Assembly (NCBI GenBank): GCA_037954325.1
Contig: JBBMNZ010000009.1
Span: forward strand, 13,777,001-13,841,000
Origin: Fistularia commersonii
Taxonomy: Eukaryota > Chordata > Actinopteri > Syngnathiformes > Fistulariidae
Direction of reading: 5' to 3'
Length of the DNA stretch: 64,000 nucleotides
Shown here: positions 47,781 to 60,326 of the stretch, piece after piece
How positions within the stretch are numbered: the first letter of the stretch is position 1
How the letters are laid out: the number at the start of each line of letters is the position of its first letter
The notes under the pieces: generated by a model
What the model was told of the DNA's origin: nothing
Databases searched by the model: none
The model's input: only the letters and a program-made list of their open reading frames with translations
Translations under genes and position numbers: made by a program

Positions 47781-50700
47781 CATACATACATATATATACA
47801 TATTTCATATAAATGTATGTGTTTATACACGCATATACATGCATATATAAATATACATTCATATATGTATGTATGTGTATATATATATACCAACACAAAC
47901 ACTTGCACACATATAGTGTATGAGTATCTTGAGTATAGATATATATATACAGATTATACAGTGTATGTATTTATGTTTTTGTGTATATACATATACATAT
48001 ACATATACATATGAAATGTTATTTTTTCTTTACAGTATAATCCCATTAAAATATACCTACGCGTGTGTGCGTGCTCTTGATGGAAGTTTGAGCTCCATGT
48101 AACTTGATTTTACTCTGAGGAACGTCACATCAACAAACCAGCAGGTGCCGATGTAATTAATAGGAATAGGCTTCACTGATGAGGGACGAGCCCCACTACT
48201 CCGCCAGACTCCCTGCTGTCACCCACCTGTCAATCACATACCCACCCACCCCCACCCTCCTGGGAATCTCCTCATCTGACATTCCTGAATGAGGAACACC
48301 GGCGCGCCGCTCCACAGATTGTTTTCAACCATGTCGGCACAGCTGAGAGGAGAAACGGCTGGGCAGAGAATGTCTAGGGAGGATGTAAACTTCATAATTG
48401 TTTTTTATTTTATTGAAAAAAATAAAAGAGCAGAATGTGAGGGGATGGCTCGAGACTATTTAAGAGTTAGATAACATAATGATCCCCCCAGACTCCGTCT
48501 GCTGGGAGCCAGAGTTCTTAAGAAAAGTAAATACTGTTCTTTTAGAAGCTGTACTACTACAGATACACCAAGTACATCCTGGCATTTATATGTGGCTGTT
48601 ATTTACCTGAATTCCCATTAAGTCAGTTTCTGGGATGCTGAAGCAGAATCTGATGGCTGGTTGGGTTCCTTCTGCCTGGGTTCTCTCAAGGTTCTCCGTC
48701 TCTCCCGAAAACAGGTCAGCGGGTTCATTGAAGACTAAATTGTTGGTAGGTGTGAATGACAGGGTGAACAGTTGGATGCCTCTGTTTGAAGCCCTGTGAT
48801 TGACAGGTGCCTGGTCCAGGTTAAACCCCGCCTCTAACCCAATTGCTAGCTTGGATTGGCTCAGGGACCCCAGCAGCCTCAAGTTTTCTTCAGAGAAACT
48901 CTTGACTTAAATGTCATTTTGGTCATTTTTTGTTTTTTTTTCTGATTTAATTTTACCTAACCATAGGTGAACCTTTGGCTTTCAACCTCCAGTTGTTTGA
49001 CCTTCTAGAAAGGCTTTCTGGCCAAAAGGCCTTGTGACATTTCACAGAGACAAATGAACTTTGACAATTCCACATGCGATCCCCTTTTATTTTGACTTTC
49101 ACTCGGTTAGATTAGTTTTTCAGCAAAACTAGTTCCAAACAAACCTCCCTGGTTTGGTTTCGTCAACCGAATTCACTTGTTAAATTTGGTTAACAAAAGT
49201 ACATAGTGAGATTTTGACACAAACCACAATTTGGTTAGGCTGAGAGCAATAAAAAGATACTTAGCAAGGTCCTTGTACATAAAATTGACTACTAGTCAAC
49301 AGAAGTCCAGTCAGATAGGTACAAATGATCTTATAATTATAATACCAGTGGGCTCGACAGTTATATGATAATAGCTGATATGACTTAATAATAGCTCCGA
49401 TATTAAAAAGAAATAACAATAGAGGACACCTGACAGGACCGCTACAGTAGGTCAAGCCATGACCCCTGGGAACCTGCAATGCCCAGGGACTTGGGGGGAA
49501 GATATGAGGTTAGAAGTAGAAGTTAAAGTTTGAAGTCCTTCCGAGATCATCCAAACACTTGGTCAATGTTAGTCAACTGGATTTCCTAACTAACAAAGTA
49601 AGTTGTTAAGTTCAGTTGACAAAACAACTTGTTTGAGTAATAATGAATCCCTCGTGGGAAAATTCATTCTCTGCAATTAATCCATCACAGATGAACCATG
49701 TGCAATAGGCTACCGTCCATCAGCGCGAGGGGAGTAGTTAGGGTTCTGTGTCTTGCTCAACAACACTTCGGCACACTAGGATGAACTGGGAATTGAACCA
49801 GAAATGTTTGGTTCCACAGACAATTGCTCAACCTCCACGGCTAAGCTCCCCCACCGAACTACTCACTAAGACTACAGTTATTCTTAGATAACCAGAGGAC
49901 TTGGTACATTCCATTCATAAAATCCCTAGAGCAAAGTACCAAGCTGTGTACAAGACAACCAAATTTGTTGCTCAGGTTCAGCATGGTCAGGTGTGTGCAG
50001 TTAATAATACTACTACTACTACTACTACTACTACTATTACTACCACTACTACTAATAATAATTATAATAATAATGGTCTCTATCATTCACTGGTTCCCAG
50101 GGAGGCTTGATATACTGCATTGGTCTCTCCTGATGTCTACCACTGTGATTTCTTTTATGAAAATTAAATCTGTTATTATATTGTTTGAGCCACTACCATA
50201 GACTGGCAACATTAGTAGTATTAGTGGAAATAAATAATTTGTGCCTGCCCCCACATGGGAGAAACCCACATTCTCCCAGCCAGTCGAGGCAGAAGGCCCG
50301 TGGGAAGTCTTCTGCAAACTGAAATTACTCAGTATTTCTTTGCTGCTCGTGTCTCTGTAAATCAGAAAATAAAATCAGAAAATTTTAAGAAAAGTGTCAT
50401 GAAAGATCTGTGATGTGGTCAACATGTCGTAGTGTCAGAGTACATAGCTCCTCTCCCTCCCTGTGCCTTTCTGTCTGAGTTCATCTCTGCGCCCCGGCCC
50501 TTCCGGCTGACCCCTCGCCCATTTACATTAAAAAAAAAAAAAAAAAACCCTCATCATTTTAGGGGCCTGACCTTTGTTTGAACTCCGGCAGGGAAAAACA
50601 AATCCAATCTCGGGGAGAATTGCGGGACTTCTCCGATGCCCAATCACAAGGCCACCCCCCTCCCCTCGCCCCCTCCCCCTTTTATTACCGATGCAGAACC

Positions 50701-53700
50701 CAGCGTGAGGCAAGCCATAAAACAAATGAGCTGATGCTCTCAGGATACGGCTCCGCGCCTCAAGACGCGCCGAGCCGCCGCTGGCCCCCGCTGCAGCCGG
50801 TGCAATGTGCTGTGGGCTTCATTTTATGTTAATATAAGGATTTGATGTTTTCGTCCATAGCTTGTGGTTCGCTCTTTACGTCCCGCTGCCTTAAGGAGAA
50901 CCCCCCGTCCCCGTCCCCAACCATTTCGCACAGATAGATCCAGCAACTGTCACCTGTAATGAATCACCGGCCCTGGGCTTCGTGTCTGCGCGCCTCGATA
51001 AGACCCTTGACTCTCGGCGTATCTGTCCCATCACCTCCAAACAGGAGGAGAGAAGGAGGAGAAGGAAGAGAGAGAAGAAATAAAAGAAGGTGGTGGTGGT
51101 GGGGTTGGTTTTCCTCTGTCGGCATTCTTTCCCCTCAATGCCTTGTCAAACAATCACCCTACCCCTCCCTTTTTCTCAAAGACATTAGCATTTTTATTAG
51201 CACGTAGAGAGTAAAGTAGATTATTTACTGGCCTGACAACCCCGCAGCTCCCCTCCTCCACCCCCACTTTCCTTTTTTCTTTTTTTATCATAGAGCCGCA
51301 TTCTCTGAGAAACGACCTAGATGTTCTCGCACTAGTAAACGAATGCGCCAACATTTAAAACAAAGTAGAGCTGCGGGGTGGAATTCGGCTCAATCAATTC
51401 AAGAGAAAAAAAGAAAGAAAAAAAAGAAAGAAAAATCAGCAACCTGCCACTTCCTGTCAGGTGAGACAAACGGAAGGGCGAATGTTTGCCGTCCCGCGGG
51501 AAAGTTTTCGGGGCCGACAGACTGATGTACAGGAAGGAGGAGATAGAAGAAAAAAAAAGTATTCCATCGATAACGTGGTGAAGTTGTTTCTGCGAGCCCT
51601 TAGAAGAAAACACTTAATGCGTTAGAAGTGTGTGTGTGCATGGCTAGGTAAGGTTGTTTTATAGAAAATCCGAAAGGGGAATATTATGTGCTGGCACTCC
51701 TTTCCTCGTCTCTCTACCTCATTGATTGACTTTTTTCTTCTGTGGTGTCTCAGGCAGCATCGTGTACCTTGGGATGATGTTCGGCGCCTTCTTCTGGGGG
51801 GGTCTCTCTGACAAGGTGGGCCGCAAACAGTGCCTCCTCATATCCATGTCGGTCAATGGCTTCTTCGCCTTCCTCTCCTCCTTCGTCCAAGGATACAGCA
51901 TGTTCCTCTTCTGCCGCATGGTGTCCGGCTTTGGGTGAGTCCCCCCACACCTTCCCAGGGACCCTGCATCTTTCAAAAGTAAAAGCGCATTATTGATTGA
52001 GGGAGATGGAACGAGTCCGAACATATGGAGAAATCATCTGGGGACGTCTCTGAATTTGATCAGGGATGGGATTGACCGAACCCACCCGCCCTTCCCTATA
52101 ACACCATGACACCGGCTCCACAAAAAACATAAATAATAACCCGCCTCCCACTACTAAATAACCGGCTAAGGTCACCCCGACTTTAAGCTGCCAGGACAAA
52201 TGCACTGTGAATCACGCTGGTAGAGGTGCAAAAAGTGCTTGCGCGGCATGTTTTGAATTCAGCCGTGATTCATTAATAAGCTATTAATAAAATAAGTGTA
52301 AGAGAACATCGGATTATACGACAAAATGCTAAACTGAAATTTTGCTGCTCCAGTCGAGAAGCAAAAGTCTGAGCCAGTCAACAAATAAACACTTGCTGTT
52401 TTTTTCTTTTTCAATTTTACTTTCTGTGGATTAATCACAATGGGGAGAAATGATAATGCACAAGAAAAATTCCACTTATTTTAAACCCCAACAAATGTTT
52501 AGGAAAATAAAATTGACATGGACGGAGGGCTTTTTTTTTTTTTATTTTGATTCTATTCCCACTCAAAACAGCAAATTACTTTAATATCTTGTGAGGACAA
52601 AGCAAATGTGTATCTCCCTGAGAAGGGATTCCAAAAAAATAGAAATAGAAATAAAAATATACATATTATATATTTTACTAAATTTAGAATTTAAAAAAAT
52701 CAGATTATTAAGACATAGTTATGTTTTGTGAGGACTCCTCAGGGTCATAGCTAAAACAGTAGAAAATAAGAATCACTGCTGATATAGCACTATTTCCAGT
52801 AGGGGCTCACAGCGCCCCCTGCTGTTCCCCTGCTCAGTCAAGACCACCTCATTGAAAAAAAAACTATAAAAACTATTTTTGTTTTTGTTTTTGTGTAAAT
52901 GAGGTAAACAGGTCAATTATAAAAATCTTAATGTGTAATGAACTGTTCCTCTAAAGGCTGCATGATGAATTACTATCGAATATGAATATTAAATAAAGAA
53001 TTGATGAAATCACTACCTAAAATTGCTGTTGAGTTAAAATAGAAAATCTTTTCACTGTGCCACTAGAATTTATTAGAAAATTGATTGGTAGCATGTATTA
53101 GAAGAGGTATCATGTTTACAAGGCTAATGGTGGCTATTCTGGTTATTAAATCAATCTTTTTAATTTTGCCCATTTTTTTTTTTGCTATAATTTTGGTGTT
53201 TTTTGTAGAAATATGAACAAATACTTAGACACTTTTTCATCAAAAAAATCATTTTGTTTTCAAATTTTGAGGCAAAAAATACTTTGCAAAGTTACTTTTT
53301 CATTTTTTCCTTGCCCTTTTTTTTTAAACCCGATGTATAACACCCCAGATGCATGTGAGAAATAACGCACTGGCCACACTAACACAAAGAATTGATTTCA
53401 AGCAGGTGGCCACAAAATATTGTTCCGAGGGCCGCGAGTCTGAGGCCCCCCGGTTTATATAAAAAAAAAAATCACATATAGTATTAAACACTTGGTTCTT
53501 TTCAAAAGGTGCAGCAATAAAAATGGAAGACAAATCAAACAGATCATCAAATTAACTGTTGACCTGAAAGTGTCTCAATTAAAAAAAAAGTGACCTTGGA
53601 GTGGCAGGGGTCATCCTCAGGAACCTGTTCCTCTGCCTGTAGGATCGGGGGGGCCGTACCCATCGTCTTCTCCTACTTCGCGGAGGTTCTGGCCCGAGAG

Positions 53701-56051
53701 AAGCGAGGCGAACATCTGAGCTGGCTCTGCATGTTCTGGATGATCGGGGGGATCTACGCCTCGGCCATGGCCTGGGCCATTATCCCCCACTACGGTCAGT
53801 CAAATGACATCACGCACCCTAACTTAGTAATAAAAGAAATGCAGGAAAACATTTCCAGATGTTTGTCAAACATACAAATATATTCATATACAATAAACAC
53901 AGGGATGGCAGTTCCTGTTTCTGTAGAGAAGCAACACTGTTAGCATTTTGTATGCGATAACACAGGTGGATGTGGATGGAGGAATGAGGATGGAAGGATA
54001 TATTAATGGAAGAATGGTGGCAGAGGGCCGTGTACACAGGCACGGTGACGGAGATTGTGGATGGGGTGGGTGTAGATGGAAGGATGAGTCCAGACGACAT
54101 GGCAACGGGGATGGCGATGCATGGAGGGATGTGTGTAGATGGAATCGGACGAAGGGATGGTTATGGGGATTGGGGTGGAGTGGTGGAGGGTGTGTTTGAT
54201 TTATACAGCCCCTGTGATGGATAATAGAATGGCGAGAGGAAACTAAGAGGAAGCGACACCGGGAAACAGTATTGAAGCCTGTGTGTGTGTGTGTGTGTGC
54301 GTGTGTGTGTGAAACTCAACTATGTGATGCTCCAGGCTGATAAAGTATGTCGGACACATTTACTTGTGTGACTGCACAAGATACATAATTTAATTTAACT
54401 TTAAACCAAAAAACAACAGCAGTCAGATTCAATTCACAATCAAAATATTTCATTTTCATTTTATCTATCACAAAATAATTTGTAACTTTGAAGAAGACAA
54501 AGTTACCTCACTGTGCAAAACTGATTTTTTATTATCTTGTGCTATGCAAAACAATGATCAGTGATCAGCTGACAATCTGAAACAATTCCCATGTGGTGGG
54601 GAATAAAATCAAATAAAATAGAAATAAAATTTCCAGTCCTGCAGAAATTGAAGAGGTCCTCTGCATCACAGCAGTTGGACGCAGTAAGGAAATCGAAGCG
54701 TGAGATTGGACTGAGGGAGCGGTAGAGCTTTATTACCTGATACATCGACTCTCCACCGTCACTGCAGGGCTTTGTGAACAATGTAAATACATCTCAAATA
54801 ATTAAGTGTCTTTTCATTCACTACTTTTGGTGTGTGTACGTGTCTGTCTATGTACATAAAACTTATACTTGACAAAAACACTGGAATAAAATGAATATGT
54901 TTCCAGATATGATAAAGACAATTAATTACTGACATGAAAAAATAAACATAGATAATAATCTAATCAATGAATAAAAAAGTTACTCTGGGATTATTCTGGG
55001 ATTCTATCCAATTGTTCATAAATCATTTAAGATTACAATAATAGTCTGTATTGTTTTTAATAGTTTGATAATATCAAAACATAGTGTAAAATTTATAGAA
55101 TATATAAAAAATGTCACTTAATGTTTAGATTTAATATTTTTTGATTACAATTTAATTTTACATTTTTACATACCATATATGCTAGAACATTGAAGGTTCG
55201 ATTCCTTGCTCCTCCCAGTGCTTCAAAGTGCTTTTGAGCAAGGCTCTGAACCCTTAAGTGTTCCCCTGGCGCCGCTAGATGGCAGCCAACTACTCATGGT
55301 TCATCCATGATGGGTTAAATTCAGAGAGGAATTTTTTGCATCGCGTTAATAAAGTACAATAAAATTTGAATAGCAGAAAATGGAAAAAAAACAATTTCCA
55401 GTTTCCATTAGATAGGTTTGAATACTTACGCAAAGAATCATCTTGAAATTTGTCCGCAATGATATTTATTTCAGACACTAGCAAAAATAAGAACATTTAT
55501 TCAGTTAGAAAGGAAGGGGTTATTATTGGATATGTCAGAATTGCTCTGTGAGTAATAACCACATGATAACATGTTGTTGAAGATGTTAGGTGCCATGTTG
55601 CCATTTTAGTTCAACTTTCCACCTTGAAGCTTCTCCTGGTCGTGACAAACTCTATTTGTTCAAGACTCGAACCGCCAGCTGAGGCTCATAATTGAGGTCA
55701 ATTGATTAGACGCCAGTGTTTTAGCACTTCTCTTTTTTTCTCCGGGATGCAGCACCGTGTGATAATAGGTTTCGCCGCAGTGATTTTACATTGACTGCTG
55801 AACAAAGGCGAGAGAGGCCTGCGTAGGTGTGTGCCTGTGTGTGTGTGTGTCTGTGTGTGTGACTCTTTGTTTTAGTTGTGAAAAGTGTGATACTGTTGGA
55901 AAACTTGCCATAGAAATTAATCAGCTTTTAGATACACAGTCTAAATTACAGGGATTTGTGTGTGTACCTGTCTGTATGTATATATATGTGCATTTGTTCT
56001 GTATGCGCTATACAGTAAGTGTGAATGAGTGAACATGTGTTTGTGTATGCC

Positions 56052-56131
<80 letters not shown>

Positions 56132-56200
56132 TGTGCATGTATATATTTTGATGTGTCCTGTTCTGTATGCTATATAAGTATGAATGTGAGTGTTTATGTT

Positions 56201-56292
<92 letters not shown>

Positions 56293-58469
56293 CACCCTCT
56301 GTGGGTAAGGGACATAAATCATGTGGAGTATCTGAATCAGTCATCCGTCCCCTGCAGTCCATTACAGCTATAATCCCCTTAATGAGGTTTTTACTGGTGC
56401 AGTCCTACAGGACACACACACACACACTCACACACACACACAGACACACAAACACATACACTCTCATACACACAGACACACACATCCTTTGCGTGTTCAA
56501 GATGATACAGATTATCTGACTGTGACTCACCCAGAAACATATACATTGTGATCAGTCACATGTTGCCACTTATAATCCAATATTATCACCTTCGAATAAG
56601 CATTGTAGCAGAAAGTGTGCCTGAAATGTTTGAGAAAATTCCCAATCAATAACATTAAAATGAACTAGTGACCACGTGCAATTAAAATTAAAAATCAAAT
56701 AAGAGCATATAAACATATTGATAAATCTGAGAAATTGTTTAACATTTGGCAATTTGTCAAATCAGCAATTGATAAAAAATATAAAACTAATTTCAAAATA
56801 ATGGGGAATAAGAAAATATACTGCAAATCATTACTGCAAAAATTCTATAAGTTTAACTCCTAATAATACAATAAATCCTAAAACGTACAATTTAATACTT
56901 AAAATCATTTCAAATCAAAGAGTCTAAGCTTCAACTTCACTTCAAAAAGAAATTACCTTGAAACCACAGTTTATTATTGCTCTTTTTTTTCTCGTTCATT
57001 TATTTTTGTATTGTTGTGTGTGTTCCTGTATATGTGTGTGTTTCCCTTACACAGGTTGGAGCTTCAGCATGGGTTCGGCCTACCAGTTTCATAGCTGGCG
57101 TGTGTTTGTGGTGGTGTGCGCGCTGCCCTGCGTCTCTGCTGTCGTGGCCCTCACGTTCATGCCTGAGAGCCCGCGCTTCTACCTGGAGGTGAGAGAGCAG
57201 ACGTGGCTTGCCGCATTCTATTTAGTTTCTTTTTTCTTGTCAACCGATATAAAACTACTTTGGAATTTGCAAGGTATTTCATGAAAACTGTCCAGAAACT
57301 ACCTTAGAAATACACCTCTTCTATTAATTGCACATAAAATGATCACAGTAAACTGGCTCAAACCCTACCCACCTACCCTGGACCACTGGCGTCAAAGGCT
57401 TAAGGATGTAAACTGCATGGAACACATAACAGGAAATCTACGACTTCGGACAGTCCTATGTCTTAACAAATGGGCACCCATCACAAAATATTGGAGAGTT
57501 GAGGATATTATCTCTATTTGACTGAGCTAGATGTTGGTTTTTTTTTCCGTTTGCTATTGCGGAAATAAGTGAATTGCTAAATGAATGGTAGAAATAATTA
57601 TACCTATAAAGAATATTGTATAATGTGTATCTTATCATGAGGTTTTGTAAGAATGTGTGTGACTCTGTCAAGGAAATTGTTCTAATAAATGTTCAAAAAA
57701 AAAAACAAAAAAAAAAAACCTCCTCTTTTTAATATCATGACTTCATTTTAATCCTTTCCTCCACTTTTGGATTCAATAATTAATTGATAATGAAATCATA
57801 CATCATCTATTTTATCGCTCTCTCCCACCGTTTTCTAGAACGGGAAACATGATGAGGCCTGGATGGTGCTGAAACACATCCACGACACCAACATGCGAGC
57901 CCGTGGCGAGCCAGAGCGGGTCTTCACCGTGAGTCAGCCTCCCCCTCCACCCCCCCCCTGCACTCCTTCCACTGGTGACTAACTAACCTCCTCTCCCACC
58001 TTTACAGGTGAACAGGATCAAGATCCCCAAGCAGCTGGATGAGCTGGTGGAGATGGGGGAGGAGTCAGCCAACCCGGTTCTGAAGGTTCTCCTCAAGATC
58101 AGGGCCGAACTCCGAGCGGTCAGATTTATTCATTATCTGTCGGGACTCCATGTTTTAGGGATGGATAGAGGTCACTTCCAAGAGTGACCCAAGGAGTACA
58201 AGTGCGTTTAGGGTGCTCGCCTTCTCTTGGTGAAAGAAATAATGGTGGACTTAAGGAGACCACATCCGCAGGGAAAAAACATTTTTCCTTGAGGACAATA
58301 GGTTTATTTCAGCTTAAAGGCTCCTTGTTTACCTGTTTAAAATCCTTATATAGCTTGGAATTTGCAGTATATCAAATTACAGGTGTTGCTAAACATCTTG
58401 TAAACATATTCAGGCGACAATTTGTCAATGTAGCAAAGATACTTTTTGTCTCTGCCTGCATGTGTGTCC

Positions 58470-58519
<50 letters not shown>

Positions 58520-60136
58520 ACAATGATTCACAGCAGAAGAAACAAGAAAGATAAGATAAGATAAGATAAGATAAGATAAGATAAGATAAGATAAGATAAG
58601 ATAAGATAAGACAGACTCTATTAATCCCATGACTGGGAAATTCAATTGTCACAGCAGCAATACAAAGTAGAAAAAGTGTGTAAATAAGGATATAGAAGCA
58701 AATGAATAAGACAATATACAAAACAACCAACAGAAAATATAAAAAAAAAATTCAAGAAAAAACAATGAAATGTCTTGTGTCCTGGAGGGTGTATTAATAC
58801 AATATAAATAAAAAATATTCAAGGATAATAGTGGTAAGTAGAGGTGGTGGTAGGGCAAAGTATGGATGGAGGTAGTGGGTTAGTGCAAAAAAAAAACATT
58901 TTGGGATGCATGTGAGCAGCAGCAGCAGCACTGTGCTACATGCAAAAGAGTTTATGTGCTGCTTGTTGTATTCTACGTAAGGTTTAATGTCCTCATTAGG
59001 GACAACGGTTCAAACTGAAATGTTATTTCATTCTTTTTATTTGTTTGTTTGTTCCCTCACAGATCTGGTTGACTTTCATGAGGTGCTTCAACTACCCGGT
59101 GAAAGACAACACAATGAAACTGGCCGCCGTTTGGTTCACTCTTTCTTTCGGGTAAGATTCTCCCACTTTCACCTCCAATTCTGAACTTTAGAATCATATA
59201 AAATGCTATTTTCTTTTCAAGTAGTTTTTGTAATTGCTACTGGTAGGGTAAGTTCTGATTGATGTGATTATTATTATTGTTATTATCATTATTATTATTG
59301 CTGTTGTAATATAATTGATAATACATTATTATGATTATCAGTTCAAAATTTTGAGGAGCTGTCTGACACTTACCTCTTTTATAATCATATCACAACTTTT
59401 AACCAAACTTTTTGTTCATTTTCCAGTCATGACTTGTTTTAATCAATATTAAGTTTTAGCTTATTATTTCTCAAGTTGTTTTTGACATTTTTTTCCACAG
59501 TGTTTGGATGATCTCACCTAGAGTTTTCAGAAATCGTCAATCTAATATTGACTTTATTCTCATTTCATTATGACTTCTTGGAATTTCATAATGTAATTAT
59601 TGTCCCTCCGCCCCCTCTCATTATAATCTTAGTAATTTATTCATCTCACTGTGTATACATATTTATTCCGTCTGTAAATTATTTGCCTGTGTCATGTACC
59701 CATACATCTTCCGTGTATATACATTTCATTCTCATTATTAAGTGGATGTGTGTGTGTGAGTGTGTGTGTGTATGGATGTAAAGTATACTGCTCAAAAAAA
59801 TAAAGGGAACACTTGAACAACACGATGTAACTACAACTCAATCACACTTCTGTGAAATCATAGTGTCCACCCAGGAAGCAACACAGATTCATTTTGACTT
59901 GTTTTAAGGACATCAAAGTTGGATCAGCCTGGAGTGTGTTTTTACACTTTAATTTTGAGTGTGATTCCTAATCCAGACCTCCATGGGTTAATACATTTGA
60001 TTTCCATTGATCATTTTTGTGTGATTTTGTTGTCAGCACATTCAACTGTGTAAAGAGCAAAGTATTTCATAAGAATATTTCATTCATTTAGATCTAGGAT
60101 GTGTTTTTTAAGTGTTCCCTTTATTTTTTTGAGCAG

Positions 60137-60168
<32 letters not shown>

Positions 60169-60211
60169 CTTATTTTTATATGATATTTAAATTTATATTA
60201 CATACAAATTA

Positions 60212-60279
<68 letters not shown>

Positions 60280-60288
60280 GATCTATCG

Positions 60289-60326
<38 letters not shown>

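Larger units (their letters stand above)
41936..51753 (+). other. SV2C intron 2 (about 9.8 kb)
   Basis: It holds family A repeats, a hAT element, a minus-strand SINE and several microsatellites. The stretches 45240-47240 and 50240-51750 contain GC-richer patches and homopolymer runs but no exon or RNA gene that I can support. Confidence 0.8.
53795..57054 (+). other. SV2C intron with SINE and microsatellites
   Basis: It contains a G-rich degenerate minisatellite-like stretch (ggatgg units, 53960-54200), GT arrays at 54281, 56054 and 56205, and a SINE at 55190-55365. The remainder is AT-rich and shows nothing. Confidence 0.65.

Noticed and set aside
60211..60326. Regularly spaced repeat array resembling a CRISPR
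   Set aside because: It is a pure 4-bp microsatellite without spacers, in a vertebrate gene.
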